9,278 nt of DNA from NCBI GenBank assembly GCA_015661715.1, contig DQVN01000083.1:1-9278 (forward strand). Reading direction: 5' to 3'. Below are positions 1 through 8,392 of this stretch, one piece after another. The first letter of the stretch is position 1; every line of letters begins with the position of its first letter. Source of the DNA: Sulfurivirga caldicuralii. Lineage in GTDB: Bacteria; Pseudomonadota; Gammaproteobacteria; Thiomicrospirales; Thiomicrospiraceae. The translations under genes were made by a program, and so were the position numbers. The notes under the pieces are model-generated. The model was not told the origin of the DNA. It did no database searches and was given only the letters and a program-made list of their open reading frames with translations.

Positions 1-764
1 AATTGGCGTTGGATCAGCTCAAACCTGGTGCCTATCAGCCGCGCCAGCTTTTTGATGAAGTGGCGCTGGAGACATTGGCCGAATCGATCAAGGCTCAGGG
101 TTTAGTGCAGCCGATAGTGGTGCGCCCCATTGATGACGGCTATGAAATCATTGCAGGGGAACGGCGCTGGCGTGCGGCCCATCAAGCGGGGTTAAAGCAG
201 GTGCCGGTCATCGTACGTGAAGCGGATGACCAGACCACACTGGCCTTGGCGTTAATCGAGAACCTGCAACGGGAAGATCTCAACCCCATTGAACAAGCCC
301 ATGGCTTGGCGCGTTTGTTAGAGGAATTTTCCTTGACCCATGAGCAGTTGGCAGAAGTGGTTGGGTTGTCCCGTGCCCAGGTGACCAATCTGTTGCGTTT
401 GCTCAAATTACCGGCACAGGTGCAGGCCTGGGTGCATGATGGGGCGCTGACAATGGGGCATGCACGCGCATTATTATCCTTGCCGGAGGATCGCCAGATG
501 GCACTGGGCCGCAAAGCCATTGAACAGGGATGGAGTGTACGCCAGATGGAAAAGGCGGTGAAAGCCGATCAGGCCGAGCTGCCCCGCCCCGTTGCGGGTG
601 AGAAAGATCCTGATATCGTGGCACTGGAAAATCGTTTGGCCGAGAAGTTGGGGGCAAAAGTAAGCGTGCGCGTTACCCCCAAAGGGCGGGGTAAAGTGGA
701 AATTCACTACAGCGATCTGGACGAGTTGGACCGCCTACTTCAGCTGTTGGAGATAGAGGTGTAG
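1..764 (+). CDS. parB: Chromosome-partitioning protein ParB (Spo0J), 5'-truncated by window edge
   Basis: ParB is the centromere-binding CTPase clamp that loads at parS sites near the origin and works with the ATPase ParA to segregate the chromosome. About 254 residues are visible and the frame is open through the window edge, so the true start lies upstream; family members are roughly 280-290 residues, so some 30-40 are missing. Visible-residue numbering starts at base 3. The N-terminal CTP-binding domain shows GERRWRAA at 52-59 and ENLQREDLNPIEQA at 86-99. A helix-turn-helix follows at about 111-133 (LTHEQLAEVVGLSRAQV), then the conserved GALTMGHARALL stretch near 147-158. The C-terminal dimerisation region ends in a Leu-rich tail (LDELDRLLQLLEIEV). 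Stop is TAG, followed at once by TGA. Its place just before the atp genes matches the parA-parB-atp order of many gammaproteobacteria. I saw no parS-like 16-mer in the window. Confidence 0.95.
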   Translation, partial: LALDQLKPGAYQPRQLFDEVALETLAESIKAQGLVQPIVVRPIDDGYEIIAGERRWRAAHQAGLKQVPVIVREADDQTTLALALIENLQREDLNPIEQAHGLARLLEEFSLTHEQLAEVVGLSRAQVTNLLRLLKLPAQVQAWVHDGALTMGHARALLSLPEDRQMALGRKAIEQGWSVRQMEKAVKADQAELPRPVAGEKDPDIVALENRLAEKLGAKVSVRVTPKGRGKVEIHYSDLDELDRLLQLLEIEV

Positions 765-836
765 TGATTGGTGAGGGTTAAACCACAACATATTGATTAT
801 GTGCTCAGGAAAGATGCCATCCCCCATAAAACATGC

Positions 837-865
837 TTGCGCGGCTGTGCAGCGGCCGGTATCAT
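837..865 (+). promoter_or_regulatory. Candidate sigma70-type promoter for the atp operon
   Basis: A -35-like TTGCGC (837-842) is followed after a 17-nt spacer by TATCAT (860-865), which matches five of six bases of the -10 consensus. The -35 box matches only three of six. Predicted transcription would begin near 872, about 20 nt before the first ATG. No intrinsic terminator is visible after parB, so read-through from parAB is also possible. The assignment rests on box matching alone. Confidence 0.4.
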
Positions 866-892
866 AAAGGGAATTTGTATTGAGCAGGATCA

Positions 893-1171
893 ATGGACAA
901 AGCCCCCGAACCTCCCCGATCTAGAGGTGCCAATTTTTTGCTGATAGGTGCTGGCACCATGTTCACCGCGATGGTGATTTCCGGGTTTCTCGTGGGGTAT
1001 GTCATTGATGAGCTGGCGGACACGCGACCTTTCGCCATGCTGGCTTGCGGCCTGCTGGGGATGATCGGTGGCATGATGAAAGTGCATGAAGTCAGTACCG
1101 CTGCCGACCGCTACCATGCCCGCCAGGCAGAACAGGAACAACAGGCTAAGCAGACGGACGAATCTGCATGA
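893..1171 (+). CDS. atpZ: AtpZ/AtpI-family small membrane protein (ATPase_gene1 type)
   Basis: This 92-residue protein has a short polar N-terminus rich in Pro and Arg, two predicted transmembrane segments (about 16-37 and 46-62), and a charged Gln/Lys/Glu tail. The hairpin carries the signature of the AtpZ (ATPase_gene1) family: Gly31, Gly35, Asp39, Thr44, Pro46 and then Gly53, Gly56, Gly59 and Gly60. Such proteins are encoded at the head of atp operons in many bacteria. They have been linked to divalent-cation (Mg2+/Ca2+) transport or to ATP synthase assembly; the exact role here is inference. The ATG at 893 has a weak, closely placed ribosome site (AGGA, 886-889, only 3 nt away). The stop TGA overlaps the atpI start as ATGA, which suggests translational coupling. 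The family call is firm; the symbol is less so, since nomenclature varies (atpZ, atpR, 'atpI-like'). Confidence 0.75.
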   Translation: MDKAPEPPRSRGANFLLIGAGTMFTAMVISGFLVGYVIDELADTRPFAMLACGLLGMIGGMMKVHEVSTAADRYHARQAEQEQQAKQTDESA

Positions 1172-1530
1172 ATGGACAGGAAAAGGCTGTCTGGTTGCAA
1201 GGTGGATTGGGTCTGCTGGCTGTAGTCGGTTTTGGCATGATCCAGGGTGAGTGGTTATCCGCCCTGTTTGGCTTTGGCATTGGAGTGGCGAATCTGGCGA
1301 TGTTGAGTGTCGGGTTTCGTCTTGCCAATGAGCGGGCGAAAGAGGATCCCAAAGCCGGCATGACCGTCTTATATATCAGTGCGGTGATTAGGTTTATCCT
1401 GCTTGCCGTGTTTTTTGCATTGGGGATGGCGCTTGTTGGGCTGGCACCTATGCCAATGGTGCTGACCTTCGTGGTTATGCAGCTGGGCAATCTATTCAGC
1501 CTGCAAGGCAAGCGTCGATTAACAGACTAA
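1168..1530 (+). CDS. atpI: ATP synthase protein I (AtpI), assembly-related membrane protein
   Basis: The 120-residue hydrophobic protein has four predicted membrane helices at about 8-25, 29-48, 66-88 and 92-112, the pattern of the ATP synthase I chain family. A conserved basic/acidic loop lies between helices 2 and 3 (FRLANERAKEDPKAG, 50-64), and an Arg is embedded in helix 3 (SAVIRF). AtpI is not part of the mature F1Fo complex. In studied bacteria it aids c-ring assembly or stability and is dispensable or conditionally needed. The ATG overlaps the preceding TGA by 4 nt, and I see no good Shine-Dalgarno of its own, so translation is probably coupled to atpZ. atpB starts 12 nt downstream. 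Length is close to the usual 120-130 residues. Confidence 0.88.
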   Translation: MNGQEKAVWLQGGLGLLAVVGFGMIQGEWLSALFGFGIGVANLAMLSVGFRLANERAKEDPKAGMTVLYISAVIRFILLAVFFALGMALVGLAPMPMVLTFVVMQLGNLFSLQGKRRLTD

Positions 1531-2349
<819 letters not shown>

Positions 2350-2361
2350 GGCTTTTATCCA

Positions 2362-2448
2362 GGGCATGGCATATGCGTCGTGCCTATGGCCCTCGGGCCG
2401 GATGGCGGGCATGCCCGCAACAGACCAGCGGCTCCCTAAGTGGGATCC
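2362..2448 (+). repeat. Cluster of three inverted repeats in the atpB-atpE spacer
   Basis: Three potential RNA hairpins lie one after another. The first (2362-2392) pairs GGGCATGGCA with TGCCTATGGCCC as ten base pairs with two single-base bulges around a 9-nt loop. The second (2405-2418) is a perfect 14-bp palindrome, GCGGGCATGCCCGC. The third (2430-2448) has GGCTCCC facing GGGATCC, with one mismatch and a 5-nt loop. None is followed by a T run, so they do not look like a terminator. The hexamer GGCATG recurs at 2363, 2408 and 2451. Possible roles are mRNA stabilisation, processing between atpB and atpE, or a REP-type element; which one is not shown by the sequence. Confidence 0.6.
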
Positions 2449-2460
2449 GAGGCATGTTTA

Positions 2461-2504
2461 GGCTTTATTTTGAACTTTAACTTTGAAACTTAGGAGTGAA
2501 AACG
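2461..2504 (+). promoter_or_regulatory. A/U-rich translation initiation region of atpE
   Basis: After the GC-rich hairpins the sequence turns sharply A/T-rich (several TTT, ACTTT and GAAAC stretches) and ends in TAGGAG (2491-2496), 8 nt before the ATG at 2505. The arrangement resembles the well-studied E. coli atpE leader, where a U-rich, unstructured stretch before the Shine-Dalgarno site boosts translation of the c subunit. The functional parallel is inference from position and composition. Confidence 0.5.
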
Positions 2505-2795
2505 ATGGAAGTAACTGCTGCAATGATCGCTGATATCTATTCTGCGACTGCTATCGGTGTTGGCGTGATCCTGGCTGCTGCTGGCTTGGGTTCTGCGATC
2601 GGCTGGGGTCTGATCTGTTCCAAAACCCTGGAAGGCATTTCCCGCCAGCCTGAAATGCGCCCTCAATTGATGACCAATATGTTTATCTTTGCCGGTTTGA
2701 TGGAATCATTTCCTTTCATTATTCTGGCATTTGCGATGTGGTTCCTGTTCGCCAACCCGTTCGTTGGTGCGATGAAAGCGGCCCTGGGTGCTTAA
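2505..2795 (+). CDS. atpE: F1Fo ATP synthase subunit c (rotor ring proteolipid)
   Basis: Subunit c oligomerises into the rotor ring, and each copy carries one ion. The 96-residue product is a helical hairpin: helix 1 at about 13-38, the polar loop Arg47-Gln48-Pro49, and helix 2 at about 57-83. Glu67 is the ion-binding carboxylate, 20 residues after the loop Arg exactly as Asp61 is in E. coli. The GxGxGxG-type packing motif reads Gly29, Ala31, Gly33, Gly35. Unusual are Trp34 (E. coli Ile28; Gln32 in Na+-type rings), Ser30 opposite the carboxylate, and the Glu67-Ser68-Phe69-Pro70 run instead of the Asp-Ala pattern usual in gammaproteobacteria. The ATG at 2505 is chosen because TAGGAG lies 8 nt upstream; an in-frame GTG at 2496 overlaps that site and is unlikely. 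The C-terminal tail after Asn84-Pro85 is longer than in E. coli. Confidence 0.97.
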   Translation: MEVTAAMIADIYSATAIGVGVILAAAGLGSAIGWGLICSKTLEGISRQPEMRPQLMTNMFIFAGLMESFPFIILAFAMWFLFANPFVGAMKAALGA

Positions 2796-2845
2796 GTCAT
2801 AGGGAGAAACGAGCCCCTAACTGTTAATTTAACGAGGTAACCACA

Positions 2846-3316
2846 GTGAATATTAACGCGACCCTTCTCATCCAAATCGTAGCGTTTATCCTGTTGATTT
2901 GGTTTGTGAACAAGGTGCTGTGGGGTCCGCTGACCAAGCTGATGGCTGAACGGCAGAAGCGAATTGCCGATGGACTGTCAGCTGCTGAAAAGGGCAAGCA
3001 CGAATTGGAGCTGGCTGAACAGCGAGCCAAAGATGTGCTGAAGGATGCCAAGGCGCAAGCCGCCAACATTCTGGCCCAGGCTGAAAAGCGTGCCAATGAG
3101 ATCGTGGAAGACGCCAAGATCAAGGCACAAGAAGAAGCCGAGCGGATCAAAACAGCCGCACAGGCCGAAATTGAACAGGAAATTGCGCAGGCGCGGGAGC
3201 AGCTTCGTCAGGAAGTTGCACAGCTGGTTGTCACCGGTGCAGAAAAGATTCTGCAGAAAGAGGTGGACGCCAAGGCGCACGAAAAGCTGCTTAATTCCCT
3301 GACTCAATCTATCTAA
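2846..3316 (+). CDS. atpF: F1Fo ATP synthase subunit b (peripheral stalk)
   Basis: Subunit b anchors F1 to Fo as a dimeric stalk. The 156-residue product has the same length as E. coli AtpF and the same plan. A single N-terminal membrane helix (about 5-25) is followed by a conserved tether ([13 protein letters not shown], about 37-49) and then a long Ala/Glu/Lys/Gln-rich coiled coil to the C-terminus, which ends in the delta-binding region. The GTG start at 2846 is supported by GAGG (2834-2837), 8 nt upstream, and by the N-terminus MNINATLL, which matches MNLNATIL of E. coli. It lies 50 nt after atpE and 12 nt before atpH. No Cys is present. Nothing suggests a split or fused b subunit. Confidence 0.96.
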   Translation: MNINATLLIQIVAFILLIWFVNKVLWGPLTKLMAERQKRIADGLSAAEKGKHELELAEQRAKDVLKDAKAQAANILAQAEKRANEIVEDAKIKAQEEAERIKTAAQAEIEQEIAQAREQLRQEVAQLVVTGAEKILQKEVDAKAHEKLLNSLTQSI

Positions 3317-3328
3317 GGGAACTATGCT

Positions 3329-3865
3329 ATGGCAGATACATTGACCATCGCTCGACCTTACGCCGAAGCGGCCTTTGAGCACGCCAAGGCAGCTAATGCC
3401 CTGGCACAATGGTCAGATATTCTGGCAGCTTTGGCGGCGGTTGCCGCAGACGAGCAGGCTCGGAAGGTATTGAAGAACCCGGAAATCAGTCAAGCAGACA
3501 AAATCAAGCTGTTTACTGAGGTTTTGGGTGAAGCGCTGCCGGAGGATGCAAAAAACCTGTTGAAGGTCATGGCAGAGCACGATCGCCTGTTGTTGCTGCC
3601 AGACGTGGCGAAAGTTTATGAGTCCATGCGTGCTGCAGCGGAAAATCGTGTAGTGGCGCAGGCGATTTCAGCACTGGCGCCGACGGTCGAGCATAAAAAG
3701 ACACTTGAAGCTGCACTGAAGAAGAAATTCAACGCTGATGTGCAAGTCGATTACAGCGTGGATGCCGACCTGATCGCAGGGATGCGAGTTCAGGTTGGTG
3801 ACTGGGTGGTGGACGGAAGTGCCCGCACTCAACTGAATAAATTGCGTGCAGCAATTGCCCAATAA
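3329..3865 (+). CDS. atpH: F1Fo ATP synthase subunit delta
   Basis: Delta sits on top of F1 and joins the alpha N-termini to the b dimer. The product has 178 residues, against 177 in E. coli. The N-terminal six-helix domain begins TLTIARPYAEAAFEHA, and the family signature near the C-terminus reads DLIAGMRVQVGDWVVDGSAR. The start ATG is preceded by AAGGGA (3315-3320) at good spacing. An ATG at 3324 is out of frame and ignored. Spacing to atpF is 12 nt and to atpA 15 nt, so the gene is clearly inside one transcript. Confidence 0.96.
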   Translation: MADTLTIARPYAEAAFEHAKAANALAQWSDILAALAAVAADEQARKVLKNPEISQADKIKLFTEVLGEALPEDAKNLLKVMAEHDRLLLLPDVAKVYESMRAAAENRVVAQAISALAPTVEHKKTLEAALKKKFNADVQVDYSVDADLIAGMRVQVGDWVVDGSARTQLNKLRAAIAQ

Positions 3866-3880
3866 TCTGGAGAGGACACA

Positions 3881-5422
3881 ATGAAACTGAATCCCTCTGA
3901 AATCAGTGACTTGATCAAAAGCCGTATTGAAGGCTTTGAGGTTGCCGCAGAAAAAGGCAGCGAAGGCACTGTAATCAGTATCGCAGACGGGATCGCGCGT
4001 ATTTACGGCCTGTCTGATGCCATGTATGGCGAAATGGTCCAGTTCGACGAAAACACCTATGGCATGGTGCTGAACCTGGAGCGTGACTCCGTGGGTGTGG
4101 TCGTACTGGGTGAATATGAACATATTTCTGAAGGCGATACGGTCCGATGCACCGGTCGTATCCTGGAAGTGCCCGTTGGCCCCGAATTGCTGGGCCGCGT
4201 TGTTGACGCGCTGGGTCGTCCCATTGATGGAAAAGGCCCGATTGATGCCAAAGTGACATCACCGGTTGAGCGCATCGCTCCGGGCGTAATCGACCGTAAA
4301 TCGGTTGATCAGCCCCTGATGACCGGTATTAAGGCGATTGACTCCATGATCCCGATCGGTCGAGGTCAGCGGGAGTTGATTATCGGTGACCGTCAGACCG
4401 GTAAAACGGCCATTGCAATCGATACGATTCTGCGCCAGAAAGGTACAGGTGTGAAGTGTATCTATGTGGCCATTGGCCAGAAAGCGTCAACAGTGCGCAA
4501 TATTGTGCGTAAACTGGAAGAGCATGACGCCATGGAATACACCACAGTGGTGGCGGCCAATGCCTCTGATCCCGCAGCGCAGCAGTACTTGGCGGCTTAT
4601 TCGGGCTGCTCCATGGGTGAATATTTCCGTGATCGCGGTGAAGATGCCCTGATCATTTACGACGATCTGACCAAGCAAGCTTGGGCCTATCGTCAAATTT
4701 CTCTGTTGCTGCGTCGTCCTCCGGGCCGTGAAGCTTATCCCGGTGACATCTTCTATCTCCACTCCCGCCTGTTGGAACGTGCAGCCCGCGTTAATGCGGA
4801 TTATGTAGAGCGTTTCACCAACGGTGAGGTCAAGGGTCAAACCGGTTCATTGACGGCATTGCCGATTATCGAAACCCAGGCGGGGGATATTTCTGCTTTC
4901 GTTCCCACGAATGTCATCTCCATTACGGATGGCCAGATCTTCCTGGAGACCTCTCTGTTTGCCAAAGGTATTCGTCCGGCGATTAATGCAGGTCTGTCTG
5001 TATCCCGTGTGGGGGGTGCGGCTCAGACCAAAGTGATCAAGAAGCTGGGTGGCGGCGTGCGTCTCGACCTGGCTCAGTACCGCGAGCTGGAAGCTTTTGC
5101 CCAGTTTGCATCAGACCTGGATGCGACAACGCGGGCTCAATTAGAACGCGGCAAGCGTGTTACTGAGCTGATGAAACAGCCACAGTACAGCCCGCTGTCG
5201 ATCGGTGAGATGGCCGCTTCTTTGTATGCCGCCAACGAAGGCTTCCTGGATGATGTGCCGGTAGAAAAGGTTCAGGATTTTGAAAAAGCCCTGCATGCCT
5301 ATTTGAACAGTGAACATGCCGAGCTGATGGCTAAACTGAATGAGACCGGGGATTGGAACGACGAGCTGGAGTCACAACTGCGTAAGGCGATTGAAGACTT
5401 CAAGGCCAACGGTGTCTACTAA
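3881..5422 (+). CDS. atpA: F1Fo ATP synthase subunit alpha
   Basis: Alpha alternates with beta in the F1 hexamer; it binds nucleotide at the non-catalytic sites and supplies the arginine finger to the catalytic ones. The product has 513 residues, the same as E. coli. The Walker A motif GDRQTGKTA is at 169-177 and the Walker B-region ALIIYDDL is about 90 residues later. The arginine finger is Arg376 in [11 protein letters not shown]. The N-terminal delta-binding segment ([17 protein letters not shown]) is intact. The ATG has a strong ribosome site, GGAGAGG (3869-3875). Sequence identity to enteric AtpA is high throughout, including the stretch around [18 protein letters not shown]. The gene is unremarkable and complete. 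Confidence 0.99.
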   Translation: MKLNPSEISDLIKSRIEGFEVAAEKGSEGTVISIADGIARIYGLSDAMYGEMVQFDENTYGMVLNLERDSVGVVVLGEYEHISEGDTVRCTGRILEVPVGPELLGRVVDALGRPIDGKGPIDAKVTSPVERIAPGVIDRKSVDQPLMTGIKAIDSMIPIGRGQRELIIGDRQTGKTAIAIDTILRQKGTGVKCIYVAIGQKASTVRNIVRKLEEHDAMEYTTVVAANASDPAAQQYLAAYSGCSMGEYFRDRGEDALIIYDDLTKQAWAYRQISLLLRRPPGREAYPGDIFYLHSRLLERAARVNADYVERFTNGEVKGQTGSLTALPIIETQAGDISAFVPTNVISITDGQIFLETSLFAKGIRPAINAGLSVSRVGGAAQTKVIKKLGGGVRLDLAQYRELEAFAQFASDLDATTRAQLERGKRVTELMKQPQYSPLSIGEMAASLYAANEGFLDDVPVEKVQDFEKALHAYLNSEHAELMAKLNETGDWNDELESQLRKAIEDFKANGVY

Positions 5423-5434
5423 GAGGGTTTAGCC

Positions 5435-6307
5435 ATGGCAGGTGCAAGTAAGGAAATCAAGGGTAAGATCAGTTCGATCAAAAACACCCAGAAGATCACC
5501 AAAGCCATGGAGATGGTGGCGGCGGCCAAAATGCGTCGTGCCCAGGCACGCATGGAGGCTACTCGCCCGTATGTGGATAAACTCAAGCGTGTCATCGGCC
5601 ATGTGGCCAGTGCACATCCTGAGTATAAGCATCCCTATACCCAGGCAAGTGAGCAGAAGAAGATTGGCCTGTTGGTGATCTCTTCTGACCGTGGCTTGTG
5701 TGGTGGTTTGAATAACAACCTGTTCCGTAGATGTATCCGGCAGATCAAGGACTGGCAGGAAGCTGGTGCTCAAGTGAAGCTGGGATTGGTCGGTCGCAAA
5801 GCCGAAAACTTCTTCAAACATGTGGGTGGGGATGTGGTGTCATCTGTAGTGGATTTGGGTGATACCCCCCATCTGGATGATCTGATTGGTTCCATCCGTG
5901 TCATGTTTGATATGTTGGATGCTGGTGAGTTGGATGCTCTCTATATCGCTTCCAACGAGTTTGTGAATACCATGACCCAGCAGCCGACCATTTCTCAGCT
6001 GGTCCCCATTCAGTCTGAAGAGGTTACGGATAAAAAACCGGTTTACTGGGATTACATCTACGAACCTGACGCCAAAACCGCCTTGGAACTGTTGATGAGG
6101 CGTTATATCGAAGGCTTGGTCTTCGGTGCAGTGGTTGAAAACGCCGCCTGTGAGCAGTCTGCGCGGATGATCGCCATGAAGAACGCCACCGATAACGCCG
6201 GCAAGATCATTAAGGAATTGCAGCTTGCATATAACAAGGCCCGTCAGGCCGCTATTACGCAAGAAATTTCCGAGATCGTCTCCGGCGCTGCGGCGATTGA
6301 AGGCTAA
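5435..6307 (+). CDS. atpG: F1Fo ATP synthase subunit gamma (central stalk)
   Basis: Gamma is the rotor shaft whose coiled-coil termini turn inside the alpha3beta3 hexamer. The product has 290 residues (E. coli 287). The N-terminal helix carries [24 protein letters not shown]. The middle globular domain contains the [14 protein letters not shown] segment. The C-terminal helix includes the family signature region ([31 protein letters not shown]), followed by the conserved [12 protein letters not shown]. The ATG at 5435 has GAGGG (5423-5427), 7 nt upstream. It follows atpA by 12 nt. No extra regulatory insertion of the chloroplast or cyanobacterial kind is present. Confidence 0.98.
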   Translation: MAGASKEIKGKISSIKNTQKITKAMEMVAAAKMRRAQARMEATRPYVDKLKRVIGHVASAHPEYKHPYTQASEQKKIGLLVISSDRGLCGGLNNNLFRRCIRQIKDWQEAGAQVKLGLVGRKAENFFKHVGGDVVSSVVDLGDTPHLDDLIGSIRVMFDMLDAGELDALYIASNEFVNTMTQQPTISQLVPIQSEEVTDKKPVYWDYIYEPDAKTALELLMRRYIEGLVFGAVVENAACEQSARMIAMKNATDNAGKIIKELQLAYNKARQAAITQEISEIVSGAAAIEG

Positions 6308-6321
6308 GGTTTGGAAATTAA

Positions 6322-7725
<1,404 letters not shown>

Positions 7726-7728
7726 ATC

Positions 7729-8166
7729 ATGGCGGCAACCATTAAAGTTGACATCGTGAGCGCTGAACAACCGCTTTTTTCCGGAAAAGCGAATGAGGTG
7801 TTCGCGTTGGCTGCCGAGGGTGAGGTGGGCATCTTGCCCCATCACACCCAGTTTCTTTCCACACTGAAGCCTGGGCTCGTGCGCATTGTCAGTGGCGATG
7901 AAGAAGAGCATTTCTTTGTTGCGGGTGGTATTCTCGAGGTTCAACCCGATGTGGTGACCATCCTGGCTGACGCTGCCGTCCGTGCTGAGGATCTGGATGA
8001 GGCCAAGGCGTTACAAGCTAAGCAGCGGGCTGAAGAGGCCATGCAGAAGGCTCAATCAGAAGTAGACTTTGCTAAAGCACAGTCCGAGCTGGCTGAGGCT
8101 GTGGCTCAATTGGCCGCTATAGCTAAGTTGAGAGAACGGTTGAGTAAACAAGGGTTGTCTCACTGA
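7729..8166 (+). CDS. atpC: F1Fo ATP synthase subunit epsilon
   Basis: Epsilon binds gamma and the c ring, and its C-terminal helices can inhibit ATP hydrolysis. The product has 145 residues (E. coli 139). The N-terminal beta sandwich contains [18 protein letters not shown] (32-49) and [20 protein letters not shown] (62-81). The C-terminal helical hairpin starts at [15 protein letters not shown] (89-103), which corresponds to the ATP-binding region described in other epsilon subunits; it is rich in Ala, Glu and Gln. The ATG is 3 nt after the atpD stop, with AAGGGG (7717-7722) lying in the end of atpD, so translation of the two genes is probably coupled. It is the last gene before the terminator at 8239. 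Confidence 0.97.
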   Translation: MAATIKVDIVSAEQPLFSGKANEVFALAAEGEVGILPHHTQFLSTLKPGLVRIVSGDEEEHFFVAGGILEVQPDVVTILADAAVRAEDLDEAKALQAKQRAEEAMQKAQSEVDFAKAQSELAEAVAQLAAIAKLRERLSKQGLSH

Positions 8167-8238
8167 TATTGACCCGTTGTCTGCCTGCATAAAAAGGCAA
8201 GCGGATGAGGCGATTAAACACAGCCTTATCATGACTTA

Positions 8239-8269
8239 ATAACCGCAGAATTTCTCTGCGGTTATTTTT
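8239..8269 (+). terminator. Intrinsic terminator of the atp operon
   Basis: An 11-bp perfect stem (ATAACCGCAGA, 8239-8249, facing its complement at 8255-8265) closes on a 5-nt loop and runs into five T residues (8265-8269). It starts 72 nt after the atpC stop and lies before glmU, so it should separate the two units. The stem's own A/T end would give some activity in the reverse direction, but no opposing gene is present. Confidence 0.9.
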
Positions 8270-8360
8270 GCCTATCTCATCAAATTCACAATTTTTGCCA
8301 ATTCGGGTGTCATCAGCATTCCCCCATCCTGCTATCGCGGCGTATTTCTTTTGGTCAAGG

Positions 8361-8366
8361 TAAAAT
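8361..8366 (+). promoter_or_regulatory. Possible -10 box for glmU
   Basis: TAAAAT (8361-8366) matches five of six bases of the -10 consensus and lies 26 nt before the glmU start. I find no convincing -35 box at 16-18 nt spacing, so this is tentative. A separate glmU promoter is expected because of the strong terminator upstream. Confidence 0.25.
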
Positions 8367-8392
8367 AGGCCTTTCTTTAAAGGGTTAATACC

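Noticed and set aside
842..858. GC-rich inverted sequence (CGGC/GCCG) as a terminator after parB
   Set aside because: The stem is only four pairs with a large loop and there is no T run. It also falls in the spacer of the candidate atp promoter.
2496..2504. Upstream GTG start for atpE adding three residues
   Set aside because: The GTG overlaps the AGGAG ribosome site; the ATG at 2505 has correct spacing.
2823..2833. Palindrome GTTAATTTAAC between atpE and atpF
   Set aside because: Short, A/T-rich and just before the atpF ribosome site; easily explained by chance.
8182..8199. TGCCT/AGGCA hairpin after atpC
   Set aside because: Five base pairs with an 8-nt A-rich loop and no T run. The much stronger terminator is at 8239-8269.
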